From a virus, in the IMG/VR virus record IMGVR_UViG_3300005253_000354, positions 1 through 52,482 of that record: 52,482 nt of DNA, one strand, 5' to 3'. The notes below the pieces were generated by a model. It was not told the origin of the DNA, made no database searches, and saw nothing but the letters and a program-made list of their open reading frames with translations. The position numbers and the translations under genes were made by a program. Below are positions 15,763 through 24,289 of this stretch, piece after piece; the stretch's first letter is position 1, and every line of letters starts with the position of its first letter.

Positions 15763-18266
15763 TGGCGCTGCCGGTCACGATTTCCTCGACTATCGTTGGG
15801 CAACAGAACTCCTACCATGGTCCATTCAAGTCTTCGGAAAGTGCCTTCTACACAATTTTGATGGACAGCATTGTTAAGAGTTCTGTTGAAGCCCACAAAG
15901 CGACTGATCCGACGATCAGTTTCACCGAACAAGACTCAGTAAATCGGCCGGCATTTGGGTCAACTGTCTTATCTATTAACGCATATCAAGATGGGGACAA
16001 ACTACATATTGCGGGCCAGGGCACTAACGATAATGTTATGTATGGCCGCTTCGATATGTCCGGCGACACCTGGGACGCCATCGACGGGGCCTCCGACCGG
16101 GACATCCTGATCGACGGCGCGCCGGACGGCTTGGCGGACGCCTGCGATCTGGTGGTGCGCTCGGACGGCGATATCGTGGTGGTCTACCAGAAGGTCATGG
16201 ACAAGGTCATGGGCAACCCCTTCGAGCGGGTTGGCCTGAGCGTCTCGACCAGCGCGAACCGGGGCGAAACCTGGTCGGCGGTCGTCACGCTGAAAGATCT
16301 CGGCGTCGAGCGCGACATGACCGGGCCGAGGATCGTGCTGAGCGCGTCGAGCGGGGAGGCATATGACGATTATAGCTTTATTGTTTGGGCCGACGACTTA
16401 GGGGCGACAAGAAATATACGAGAAAGAGCATTAAGTGGTACAGATGTTCTACAAACTGATCGAGTCATGGGGTCTGGTAGTGATAATCCTTACCTTTTCA
16501 CTCATGGTATTTCTTTTGACCGTGCTGGCACGACAAAAGTCCGCATTGGCTTTGTGACAACCACAAACGGCCTACAGGTAATAGAATTTGACGCGGCGAC
16601 CGATCCTAGTAGTTTTACAGCTTCTGAAATATGGGACGGTACAAGCAGTGCTGAGGATGTCCGTCTTGTTAATTCTTCTATAGTTGCTTGTCTTGGTCTC
16701 GACGGCAGCACTCAACATATGCTGGCGGCGCGTGCTGATAATTCCGACCTCTACTCCGCAGACGACGCCGACAGCGACACCTGGACCACGCCGGCCAGCA
16801 CCTTCGTAGGCACTATTAATCACGTAAGCAACCGCACCTACGACCGCTCCGGCACCAAGCTCGCCCACATCATCGACGACGCCGGGACGGTCAAGTATGA
16901 TGAGGACAGCATCGTCGGCGCCCCGCCCAGCGGTGCCGGCGCGCAGATTTTCCAGCCGCTCAACCAGGCCGCCAGCGGCGGCATGCAACCGGCCGCCGTG
17001 GGGTCCTCGGTCCTGGCACCGCCGGCCACCGCCGCCACCGGCGGCATGGCGCCCGCCGCGGTCGCATCCACGGTCCTGGCGCCGCCGGCCCAGGCCGCCG
17101 CCGGGGGCGAGGGCATCCCCGGCGCCGGCGCCACCCTGCTGGCGGCCTTCGCGCAGTCGGCGATCGGGGTCGAGCGCTTCGACGGCGCCGCCGCCTCGGC
17201 CTTTGCCGCCCCGGCGCAGAGTGCCGTAGGCGCGGAACGTTTCCCCGGCGCTGCCGCCCAGACCCTGGCGTCGCCGGTCACCGCGGCCACCGGCGGCATG
17301 GCACCGGCCGGCCTGGGCGCGAGCCTGCTGGCGCCGCCGGTGCAGAGCGCGCTCGGCGCGGAACGCTTCGCCGCCGGCGCCGCCAGCCTCTTGGCGGCGC
17401 TATTGCAAGGCGCCGTGGGGGGCATGGCGCCGGTGGGCGCCGCCGCGTCGGTCTTCGCGCCGCCGGCCCAGAGCGGCCTGGGCGCGGTGATCTTTGCCGG
17501 CACGGCCGCCTCGGCCTTCGCCGAGCTCTTGCAAGCCGCTGCCGGAACCTCGGTGGAAGCGTTCATCGGTACCGCCACCAGCCTGCTCGCCGCGCCGGTG
17601 CAGGCCGCCGTGGGCGGCATGGCGCCGGCGGGGGCTGCGGCGTCGGCCTTTGCCGCCCCGGCCCAGGCGGCCCTCGGCGCCGAAACCTTCGCCGGCCCGG
17701 CCACGAGCCTGCTCGCGGCGTTGCTGCAAGATGCCGTGGGCGGCATGGCGCCGGTGGGCGCGGCGGCGATCGTCTTCGCGCCGCCGGCCCAGGCGGCCAC
17801 GGGCGCAGTAATTTTCATCGGCAGCGCCGCCAGCCTGCTGGTGGCACCGGTCACCTCCGCCGTCGCGGTCCTGCAACCCAGCGGCGGCGCCACGAGTCTC
17901 CTGGCGGCGCCGCGCCAGGCGGCCACGGGGTCGGTGGCGGCGGGCTTTACCGGCGCCGGCGCGAACTTGCTGGCGCCGCCGGTCACCTCGGCCGTCGGCG
18001 GCATGGCGCCGTCCGGGGCGGCCGCGTCGACCTTCGCCCTGCTGGTCCAAACCGGGACCGGGGCGCAAGTTCTGGTCGGCACCGCCGCGAGCCTGCTCGC
18101 CGCGCTTAATCAACTGGGTGCCGGGGCCGTGGTTATCGCCGCGGCGGTGCCGATCGAGATCCTCGCCATCCGGCCGCTGGTTGCGTCCGCGGTCGGCTTC
18201 CGGCCGGGCGCCCTTAACGCGATCCGGCCGATCACGATCACGGTCACGGGAGTGCGCGATGTCTGA
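15762..18266 (+). CDS. Beta-propeller (BNR/sialidase-like) protein with C-terminal 21-residue repeats
   Basis: 834 residues. The first ~390 residues contain propeller-like blades with Asp-box-type pieces (STSANRGETWSAVV; DNSDLYSADDADSDTWTTP). From Q395 on follow 19 imperfect repeats of about 21 residues, consensus LLAPPVQAAVGGMAPAGAAAS. Base use inside the gene is patchy: 15,770-16,030 and 16,360-16,740 are clearly AT-richer than the segments between. The place among neck genes is not usual for a fibre. Likely a surface-exposed adhesin or capsid decoration that binds glycans; enzymatic sialidase activity is not supported. Confidence 0.6.
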   Translation: MALPVTISSTIVGQQNSYHGPFKSSESAFYTILMDSIVKSSVEAHKATDPTISFTEQDSVNRPAFGSTVLSINAYQDGDKLHIAGQGTNDNVMYGRFDMSGDTWDAIDGASDRDILIDGAPDGLADACDLVVRSDGDIVVVYQKVMDKVMGNPFERVGLSVSTSANRGETWSAVVTLKDLGVERDMTGPRIVLSASSGEAYDDYSFIVWADDLGATRNIRERALSGTDVLQTDRVMGSGSDNPYLFTHGISFDRAGTTKVRIGFVTTTNGLQVIEFDAATDPSSFTASEIWDGTSSAEDVRLVNSSIVACLGLDGSTQHMLAARADNSDLYSADDADSDTWTTPASTFVGTINHVSNRTYDRSGTKLAHIIDDAGTVKYDEDSIVGAPPSGAGAQIFQPLNQAASGGMQPAAVGSSVLAPPATAATGGMAPAAVASTVLAPPAQAAAGGEGIPGAGATLLAAFAQSAIGVERFDGAAASAFAAPAQSAVGAERFPGAAAQTLASPVTAATGGMAPAGLGASLLAPPVQSALGAERFAAGAASLLAALLQGAVGGMAPVGAAASVFAPPAQSGLGAVIFAGTAASAFAELLQAAAGTSVEAFIGTATSLLAAPVQAAVGGMAPAGAAASAFAAPAQAALGAETFAGPATSLLAALLQDAVGGMAPVGAAAIVFAPPAQAATGAVIFIGSAASLLVAPVTSAVAVLQPSGGATSLLAAPRQAATGSVAAGFTGAGANLLAPPVTSAVGGMAPSGAAASTFALLVQTGTGAQVLVGTAASLLAALNQLGAGAVVIAAAVPIEILAIRPLVASAVGFRPGALNAIRPITITVTGVRDV
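16944..18153 (+). repeat. 19 tandem 63-bp coding repeats
   Basis: Nineteen copies of a 21-codon unit (two copies have 23 codons) with alternating flavours, such as GGMAPxGAAAS and GAERFxGAAAS. The paired flavours suggest growth by duplication of two-unit blocks. The array ends shortly before the protein's C-terminus. Confidence 0.8.
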
Positions 18267-18642
18267 TAAGGCGGTGGCGATCGACTACCATGCCGGCGAC
18301 GGGCGGCCGTTGGACTTCCTGCTCTACGACGAGGACCCGCTCGACCCCGGCGAACCGGACCTGACCAAGCCGGTGGACTTGAGCGCGGCGACCGCGATCC
18401 GTTTCGCCGTTGCCGATGCGGTGACCGACACGCCGCATTTCACCAAGGCGCTGACCGATGTCATCACGGTCCTCACCGGCCCCGAGGCGGTCGACAACCG
18501 GGTCCGCGTGCCCATGCTCAAGGCCGATACCAAGGACCTGACGCCGGGGCGGAAGTACTACGAGCTCGAGGTGACCGAGGCCGGCGACGACTGGACCGGT
18601 CCGCACGGGCTGTTCGACCTGCATGCGAGTCTCTTGAGATGA
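18259..18642 (+). CDS. Phage protein, BppU/Ig-like fold candidate
   Basis: A 127-residue protein. The pattern of a substrate-like start (DYHAGDGRPLDFLLYDED), then DLSAATAIRFAVADA, and a final DLTPGRKYYELEVTEA resembles the Ig-like N-terminal domain found in baseplate upper proteins and in small neck proteins. ATG 18,259 overlaps the end of the repeat protein by 8 bp; the next gene overlaps by 4 bp. Probably a structural neck or tail component; family assignment is tentative. Confidence 0.55.
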   Translation: MSDKAVAIDYHAGDGRPLDFLLYDEDPLDPGEPDLTKPVDLSAATAIRFAVADAVTDTPHFTKALTDVITVLTGPEAVDNRVRVPMLKADTKDLTPGRKYYELEVTEAGDDWTGPHGLFDLHASLLR

Positions 18643-18971
18643 CAATAGATTTCGCCGGCCTGCTCGACGCGCCGGCCTATGAGATATTCGGCGTCGAGGC
18701 GGTCTTGACTCCGGTCGGGCGATTGCCGCTGACGCTCGACGTCCTCAACCACATCGTCGAGGTCGAGGAAGCGGGCGACTCCGGCGTCGTGGTGCCGACG
18801 GTGCGGCCGGCGGTCGACCTGCAACTGGCCGACTTGGCGCCCGCCGGCTTCGGGCGCGAGGACCTGGTCAAGGCCGAGGTCACGTTCGGCGGCGTCCGCT
18901 ACCGGGTGCTCGCCACCGCGCCGACAAGCAACGCCCGCGAGCTGCGCCTGATCCTGATCGAGGATGCGTAA
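18639..18971 (+). CDS. Head-tail joining protein (gpFII-like)
   Basis: A 110-residue beta-rich protein. It starts MTIDFAGLLDAPAYEIFGVE and ends with VTFGGVRYRVLATAPTSNARELRLIL, a layout like lambda gpFII (short helix, then strands). Its place after the connector genes and before a terminator-sized protein fits the head completion protein that presents the tail docking surface. Function is from size, order and pattern. Confidence 0.6.
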   Translation: MTIDFAGLLDAPAYEIFGVEAVLTPVGRLPLTLDVLNHIVEVEEAGDSGVVVPTVRPAVDLQLADLAPAGFGREDLVKAEVTFGGVRYRVLATAPTSNARELRLILIEDA

Positions 18972-19411
18972 TGGATCGGCGTGAAGACATCCTGGTGCGG
19001 TTGCTGGCGGTCCTGAAGACCGTCGGCGCGGCCACGGTAGAGCGCAACCTGCAAGTAGCCGACGACGGGAATTTCCCGGCGCTGCAGATGATGGACGGCG
19101 ACGAGGAGGCCGACGATTCCCCCTTCGGTCGCGCTCGCCCGGCGAACGCGCCCAACATGATCGCCATGACACCGCACGTTCACATCCTGTTGGGCGAGGT
19201 GCCCGAGGACGTCGGCAGCGAATTGAACAGATGGCGCGCGCGGCTGCTCAAGGCGGTGCTCAACGACACCGCGCTTGGCAACCTGGTCACCACCAACGGC
19301 GAGATCCGCTATGAGGCCTTAGCGGTCAGCCTTCAGCGCGGCCGCCAGATTATCGGCGAGATGGGAATCGTCTTCACCTTCGTCTATCCGCTTAAGCCCG
19401 CCGAACTGTAA
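18971..19411 (+). CDS. Tail terminator-like protein
   Basis: A 146-residue protein with the helical start of tail completion proteins (REDILVRLLAVLKTV) and the family-like mid part MTPHVHILLGEVPEDVGSELNRWRARLLKAVL. ATG is inside the previous stop (TAATG). Directly upstream of the tail tube gene. Likely lambda gpU/Z-type tail completion factor. Confidence 0.6.
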   Translation: MDRREDILVRLLAVLKTVGAATVERNLQVADDGNFPALQMMDGDEEADDSPFGRARPANAPNMIAMTPHVHILLGEVPEDVGSELNRWRARLLKAVLNDTALGNLVTTNGEIRYEALAVSLQRGRQIIGEMGIVFTFVYPLKPAEL

Positions 19412-19465
19412 CCGTCGAGCATTTGTAGCCTTCCGCCGACGCGTAACCGGCACCGGCCCCGGCGC

Positions 19466-19496
19466 GGGGTTGGTCTTGGCCGGCCGCGCCAACCCC
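19466..19496 (+). terminator. Hairpin before the tail tube gene
   Basis: Arms GGGGTTGG (19,466-19,473) and CCAACCCC (19,489-19,496) within the 134-bp gap between tail completion and tail tube genes. There is no T-run. Likely a structural mRNA element rather than a terminator. Confidence 0.5.
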
Positions 19497-19545
19497 AAGA
19501 CAGCCCGCTCGGCCACCCCAACTAGCGAGAAGAGGAAACCCCGTC

Positions 19546-20058
19546 ATGGCATTCCGTCTCCTGGGCAACTGCCCCGAAGTCGAGTTCGACCCGGAAGTCG
19601 AGACGCGCGAGCACTTCACCAGTCAAGAAGGCGTGCAGAAGAAAGACAAGACCGTGCCCCTCAAGACCAGCGGCACGCTGCGCATCGTCATGGACGAGCT
19701 GGTGGCGGACAATCTGGCGCTCGCGATCGGCGGCGTCGTTTCGACCAATACCGCCGGCGAGAAAGAGATCGACATCCTGTCCAACACCGTGATCGCGGCC
19801 AAGGTGCGCGTCGTCGGCACCAACGACGTCGGCCGCAAGATCACCGCCAACTTCAACCGTGTCGAATTCACCCCCTCGTCGGCGTTTAACCTGATCTCCG
19901 AGGAGTTCGCGACGTTCGAGGCGACCGGCGAGGTCCTGGCGGTGGCCGGCAAGTTCGGCATCATCACTTTCGCGGACCCGGGCACCGCCGGCGACACGCC
20001 GCCCGACATCGAGAACTACACCATTCTCAAGGGCGTCGTCTCGATCGAGCTTATCTGA
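19546..20058 (+). CDS. Major tail tube protein
   Basis: A 170-residue protein with an even beta-strand pattern: KKDKTVPLKTSGTLRIVMDE, then VVGTNDVGRKITANFNRVEF and a C-terminal VAGKFGIITF. This resembles tail tube proteins of siphophages, and the gene lies between the tail completion gene and the chaperone pair before the tape measure. It forms stacked hexameric rings around the tape measure. GAGAAGAGGAAA serves as the Shine-Dalgarno region. Confidence 0.75.
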   Translation: MAFRLLGNCPEVEFDPEVETREHFTSQEGVQKKDKTVPLKTSGTLRIVMDELVADNLALAIGGVVSTNTAGEKEIDILSNTVIAAKVRVVGTNDVGRKITANFNRVEFTPSSAFNLISEEFATFEATGEVLAVAGKFGIITFADPGTAGDTPPDIENYTILKGVVSIELI

Positions 20059-20501
20059 TGGTCGGCCTCATAGACATCGCGCCGGCGGTCGAGACGGTCC
20101 CGGTCGGCGATAAGGACGTCGCGGTCTACGGCGTCTCGGTGCACGGCATCGCCGACCTGCTCCGGCGGTTCCCCGAGCTGAGCAAGCTGTTCACGGGGAA
20201 GCTGGACAAGCCCGAGCACCTGATCGATCTGGGCCCCGACATCGTGGTCGCGATCATCGCGGCCGGCACCGGGGCGCCCGGCGACAACGCCGCGGAGGAC
20301 GTGGCGCGGCGCCTCGGGGTCGAGGTGCAGATCGCCTTCCTCGACGCGATCTTGCGCCTGACCATGCCGGGTGGCCTCGGCCCTTTCGCCGAGCGGCTGG
20401 CCCGGCTCGGCGTCTTGTTCGGGGTCGAGGACGACAAACCAGGCGCAGCCCCATCTGGCAAGAAGCGGGCTTCGAGATCGCGGAAGCGGTTGAAGCGCTG
20501 A
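20058..20501 (+). CDS. Tail assembly chaperone (gpG-like)
   Basis: A 147-residue protein, mostly helical with a basic tail, directly after the tail tube gene (ATG inside the tube stop). Position and size match gpG of lambda, which coats the tape measure during tail assembly. Its 3' end overlaps a second reading frame in -1, as expected for a G/GT pair. Confidence 0.65.
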   Translation: MVGLIDIAPAVETVPVGDKDVAVYGVSVHGIADLLRRFPELSKLFTGKLDKPEHLIDLGPDIVVAIIAAGTGAPGDNAAEDVARRLGVEVQIAFLDAILRLTMPGGLGPFAERLARLGVLFGVEDDKPGAAPSGKKRASRSRKRLKR

Positions 20502-20704
20502 TCGAGATCGGCCACCCGAACGCCGGGGACTACACGCCGCGCCGGGTCCACGCCTTCCTGTTCCTCGCCGACCGCCGGCGCCGGCGCGAGCTGGCCGAAC
20601 GCCTGAACCTCGACGCCATGGCGGCGCGCGGCGACCCGAAGAAACTCAAGAGGCTGGTCAGAGACCTGGCCAAGGACCGGCCACCGGGCGCGGAGGACGG
20701 ATGA
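20450..20704 (+). CDS. Tail assembly chaperone extension (gpT-like, -1 frame)
   Basis: The -1 frame is open from before 20,342 to the stop at 20,702. Its conserved-looking part begins about 20,450 (PIWQEAGFEIAEAVEALIEI) and ends with a Lys/Arg-rich helix. There is no in-frame ATG near that point, so it is probably made by -1 frameshifting from the upstream gene as a G-T fusion. I do not see a textbook slippery heptamer in the overlap. Confidence 0.55.
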   Translation, partial: PIWQEAGFEIAEAVEALIEIGHPNAGDYTPRRVHAFLFLADRRRRRELAERLNLDAMAARGDPKKLKRLVRDLAKDRPPGAEDG

Positions 20705-20716
20705 CCGGAGGTAACG

Positions 20717-20908
20717 ATGATGCATAAGCGACACGAGCGCATACCCGCCGATCGGATCAAAAACCTCCGCCCCTTTGGCCGCGGCTGCGAGTTGCGAATC
20801 ATCGTGGGAAAGAAGCCCATGCCCGAGCTAATCGCAGATGTCCGATCCGCGGCGGCCGACCCGACAGTCAAGGCCATTCTTCTCGACATGGATGTGTCGA
20901 AACCATGA
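20717..20908 (+). CDS. Small hypothetical protein (63 aa)
   Basis: It starts MMHKRHERIPADRIKN with a good Shine-Dalgarno (GGAGG, about 6 nt before ATG), and contains the strand-like CELRIIVGKKPMPELIADVR and AILLDMDVSKP. The stop overlaps the next gene by 4 bp. No known family; not a typical tail gene. It may be a recently inserted small gene between chaperone and tail completion genes. Confidence 0.55.
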   Translation: MMHKRHERIPADRIKNLRPFGRGCELRIIVGKKPMPELIADVRSAAADPTVKAILLDMDVSKP

Positions 20909-21573
20909 CCTTCAAAGTTCTCTACCGCGCGGCCAAGGGCGAGTTCGAGGAGGCCATGGCCGAGATGAAACGGCCCATGGCCGAGGCGGCGACGGCCGCT
21001 ATCGAGGAGGCGGGCGCGACGATAAAGGTCGGAGCGCGTGCCGACATCGCGCGCGCCGGCTTCTCCAAGCGGTTCCAGAACGCGCTCCGGGTCGATACCT
21101 TCCCGCGCCGGCCCAAGGTCTCGATCGACGCGGCCGCCTTCATCTTCAGCAAGGTGCCCTACGCCGAGGTCTTCGAGAGCGGGGCGACGATACGCGGCAA
21201 GCCCCGACTGTGGATCCCGCTCGAAGGGACGCCGAAGAAGATCGGGCGCGATCGGATGACCGCCAAACGCTTCGCCCAACGGATCGGCCCCTTGACGTTC
21301 CTCGATCGCGGCGGCCGCCGGCCGCTGCTCGGCGCGCGCGCGGCGCTTACCCGCAGCCAGGCGAACAAGGCGCGGCCCAAGGTCTCGCTCGCGGCGTTGC
21401 GCCGGGGTGCCGATGGCACGGCCACCGGGCGCACGGTCCTGCGCACGGTGCCGCTGTTTCTGGGCGTCAGCTCCATCGTGGTGCCGAAGAAGTTTTCGGT
21501 GCGCAAGATCATCGACAAGGCGGCGGGGCGTCTCGCCGAGATCTACGTCCGGAAGATCGGGAAAGGAATCTGA
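20905..21573 (+). CDS. Tail completion-type protein (DUF6441-like)
   Basis: A 222-residue basic protein. It starts MTFKVLYRAAKGEFEEAMAE with an amphipathic helix; the middle RLWIPLEGTPKKIGRDRMTA and a late VPLFLGVSSIVVPKKFSVRKI follow. This arrangement is seen in DUF6441-type phage proteins encoded just before tape measure genes. Exact function is unknown; presumably in tail assembly. Confidence 0.6.
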   Translation: MTFKVLYRAAKGEFEEAMAEMKRPMAEAATAAIEEAGATIKVGARADIARAGFSKRFQNALRVDTFPRRPKVSIDAAAFIFSKVPYAEVFESGATIRGKPRLWIPLEGTPKKIGRDRMTAKRFAQRIGPLTFLDRGGRRPLLGARAALTRSQANKARPKVSLAALRRGADGTATGRTVLRTVPLFLGVSSIVVPKKFSVRKIIDKAAGRLAEIYVRKIGKGI

Positions 21574-21576
21574 GCC

Positions 21577-23859
21577 ATGGCCAAATCCCGAACCACCCTC
21601 AAGCAGCGCATCGCCCTCGACGGCGGCAAGGACATCGAGGAGGAGCTCGCCAAGATCGGCAAGGTCGGCGAGAAGGCCTTCGCGCTCCTGAAGAAATCCG
21701 CCAAGGAATTCGAGGGCCCGGGCAAGCGCCTGTCGGCCGCGGTCAACCGGCTCAAGAACCGGATGCTTCTATTGCGCGCGGCGGGCAAGCGGGTCGGCGA
21801 TTCCTTCCGCAACATGGCCCGGCGCGGCCGGGCGCTGCGCCAGGGCCTGGTGCGCATCGGGCGCAACCTGGCGCTCGTCGGTGCCGCCGGCCTGGCGGCC
21901 GCGGCGGCGCTCTTCAAATTGGCCAAGTCCGGGGCGGCGGCGGCGGATGCCGCCGGCAAGACCGCGCAGGGCGTGGGCCTGACGGTCACCGAACTGGGCC
22001 GCCTGGTCTTCGCCGCCGAACAGTCGGGGATCTCCCAGGAAAAGTTCCTGAACATACTCACCCGCTTCAACCAGGGGCTCGGCGAGCTGGCGGAGGAGGA
22101 GCGCAAGGCCGGCAAAGCCACCAAGAAGACGGGCGATCTGACGGACCGTGCCCGGGAGGCCTACGATCAGTTCGGGGTCACGGTGCGCGATATGAGCAAG
22201 GAACTCGCCGGCACCGCCAAGGGCTTAATCGATGTCGACGCCACGGGCACCCTGGCCGCGCGCGCGCTGAAAGGTGCCGGCATCACGGCCCTGGACGCTA
22301 CCGGCAACATGAAGCCGCTGGTCGGCCAGATCCTCGAGTTTGCTAACGCCTTCGCTGGCGTGCCCGCCGGGGTCGAGAAGGTGAAATCCCTGATCGACAT
22401 CACCGGGACGCGCAATGCGCGGCTCGCCGCCCCGTTCTTCAACCAGACCGCCGCCGGCATCCGGAACCTGGGCGACGAGGCCGAGAGACTCGGCGTGGTC
22501 TTCTCGGAGAGAGATTTCAAATCCGGCCGCGATACGATCGATGCTTTGAACAGGGCCGTGGTCTCGCTCGTCGGCAGCGGGGTCCTCAAAGGCCTGACCG
22601 ACGAGATCGGCTTGATCTTCAATGAGGATTTGAGCCGTGCCGCGGACGCTTTCACCGCGGCGCTCCGACGCAACCGCGATGCCATCGTAGCGTTTTCCGA
22701 AGGTAAAATTAGGCAGGCGATCTCGCTGGTCGAGGACCTGGTGGCTGCCATCCAGTTCCGCGATGTCGATGTGAGCGAGAGTGGCGCGTTCATTCTCGAG
22801 GCGCGCGACGCCGTGATCGCCTTCGCCCAGGACGTTAAGGCCGCCTTCGACGATGTCATCGTGCCGGCGTTCGAGGCGCTGGTCGAGGCCGCCGACTTCG
22901 TCGCCGGGGCGCTGAACGATGTTTTCGGGACCGATCTCACCGGCCGGCAACTCCTGATCGCCGCCGTGGTCGCGCAACTGCTCGGCATCTTTACCGCGCT
23001 CGCGTCCGTGGTCGGCCTGGTGGCCGCGGGTTTCGTGGCGTTCGCCGCCGTCGGCAGCTTGGTCGTTAACGCAATCGGCGTCATTGCCGCCGCCGCCGGC
23101 GTGCTCTCCGCGGCACTGCTCGCCATCGGCGCCATCCCCGCGCTCATCGTCGCCGGGCTGGCGGCGGCCGTCGTTGCGATCGTCGTCTTCTGGGACGACA
23201 TCACGGCCGCTGCCCAAGCCGCCTGGACCTTCATCACCGGGCTCTGGGGCGATCTGGCCGACGTCCTGGGCGGCTTCGCCGACGCCGCGGCCGAGCGCCT
23301 GGTAGCTGCGTTCCGCGGCGCCGTGGCGACCATCAAAAGCCTCCTGAGCAGTCTGATTTCCTTGGCAAGGCGCGCCTTCAAGGCCGCCAGGGAGGCGCTC
23401 GGCCTCTCGGGCGGCGGCAGCGCGTCGGGCGCCGGGGTGCCGGTCCTGGCCGGCGGCGGCGCGGTGCGCGGGCCGGGCACGCCGACCTCGGACTCGATCC
23501 TGGCGCGGCTGTCCGATAAGGAGTTCGTCATCCAGGCCCGGGCGGTGCGGCACTACGGCGCCAACCTCTTCGCGGCCCTCAACTCCATGCGCCTGCCCAA
23601 GTTCTCCGGCGGCGGCTTGGCGGAGGGCATCGCCCGATCGCTCACTTTGCCGCTCATGCCGATCCCCGTCTTCGCGGCCGGCGGCCCCGTCAACGTGCCG
23701 GCGCTGGCCCCGGCGGGCAAGGCCGGGACTCCGTTCACCATCGTCCTCGATGGCCAGAGCTTCCCGGCGCGGGCCGACCAGGAGGTCGCCGAGGCGCTCG
23801 GCCGCGTTGCCTTGAGCCAGGCGCGCGCCAGCGCCGGCCGGCCACCCAGGAGGCTGTGA
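21577..23859 (+). CDS. Tape measure protein
   Basis: A 760-residue, mainly helical protein. The N-terminal ~300 residues are charged coiled-coil-like; a long hydrophobic stretch at about residues 465-530 (LLIAAVVAQLLG... to VVAIVVFW) forms several potential membrane helices, as is normal for tape measures that insert into the host membrane. The C-terminal part is Gly-rich (LSGGGSASGAGVPVLAGGGA). It fixes tail length and helps DNA entry. It follows the chaperone genes as expected. Confidence 0.9.
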   Translation: MAKSRTTLKQRIALDGGKDIEEELAKIGKVGEKAFALLKKSAKEFEGPGKRLSAAVNRLKNRMLLLRAAGKRVGDSFRNMARRGRALRQGLVRIGRNLALVGAAGLAAAAALFKLAKSGAAAADAAGKTAQGVGLTVTELGRLVFAAEQSGISQEKFLNILTRFNQGLGELAEEERKAGKATKKTGDLTDRAREAYDQFGVTVRDMSKELAGTAKGLIDVDATGTLAARALKGAGITALDATGNMKPLVGQILEFANAFAGVPAGVEKVKSLIDITGTRNARLAAPFFNQTAAGIRNLGDEAERLGVVFSERDFKSGRDTIDALNRAVVSLVGSGVLKGLTDEIGLIFNEDLSRAADAFTAALRRNRDAIVAFSEGKIRQAISLVEDLVAAIQFRDVDVSESGAFILEARDAVIAFAQDVKAAFDDVIVPAFEALVEAADFVAGALNDVFGTDLTGRQLLIAAVVAQLLGIFTALASVVGLVAAGFVAFAAVGSLVVNAIGVIAAAAGVLSAALLAIGAIPALIVAGLAAAVVAIVVFWDDITAAAQAAWTFITGLWGDLADVLGGFADAAAERLVAAFRGAVATIKSLLSSLISLARRAFKAAREALGLSGGGSASGAGVPVLAGGGAVRGPGTPTSDSILARLSDKEFVIQARAVRHYGANLFAALNSMRLPKFSGGGLAEGIARSLTLPLMPIPVFAAGGPVNVPALAPAGKAGTPFTIVLDGQSFPARADQEVAEALGRVALSQARASAGRPPRRL

Positions 23860-23863
23860 GCCC

Positions 23864-24289
23864 GTGTCGGATACCGATCTCGTCCTGACCGGCATCGGCA
23901 TACCCGACTTCTCGGCGCGGGGCCTGCGCGAGAACCTGCGCCCGATCGACGGCGGCAGCCTGCGGCGCACGGTCAACGGCGCCCTGGTCGACGTGACCGA
24001 GTCCTCGTTCCGGAAATATGCGCTCGCGATCACCGGCTCGGACCAGGAACCGCCGGCCTTCGATTCCATCTGGCGCGGCCAGTCGGTCACGGTCGATGCC
24101 CTGACCAAGCTGTCCTATCCGACCAGTGGCGGCTCCCCGGGCCGGACCGTGGTGCCCGGCTCGAGCGTGGTCAACGGCAGCTTCACGGTCTATCGGCCGC
24201 GGCTCACCATGCTGGTGGTCGACTGGACCCTCGAGCGCGACGAATGGGGCGCCGTGATCGGCTGGTCGCTGGACTTGGAGGAGGTCTGA
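23864..24289 (+). CDS. Phage tail-tip protein, uncharacterised
   Basis: A GTG-started protein of 141 residues after the tape measure. It is beta-rich, with LRRTVNGALVDVTESSFRKY and RPRLTMLVVDWTLERDEWG. The size and place match distal-tail-type small proteins, but I do not see a recognisable Dit motif. The stop overlaps the next ATG. Confidence 0.55.
   Translation: MSDTDLVLTGIGIPDFSARGLRENLRPIDGGSLRRTVNGALVDVTESSFRKYALAITGSDQEPPAFDSIWRGQSVTVDALTKLSYPTSGGSPGRTVVPGSSVVNGSFTVYRPRLTMLVVDWTLERDEWGAVIGWSLDLEEV

Noticed and set aside
15762-16940. Active exo-sialidase
   Set aside because: Only propeller-like blades and Asp-box-like pieces are seen; the arginine triad and the catalytic Tyr/Glu pair of sialidases cannot be identified.
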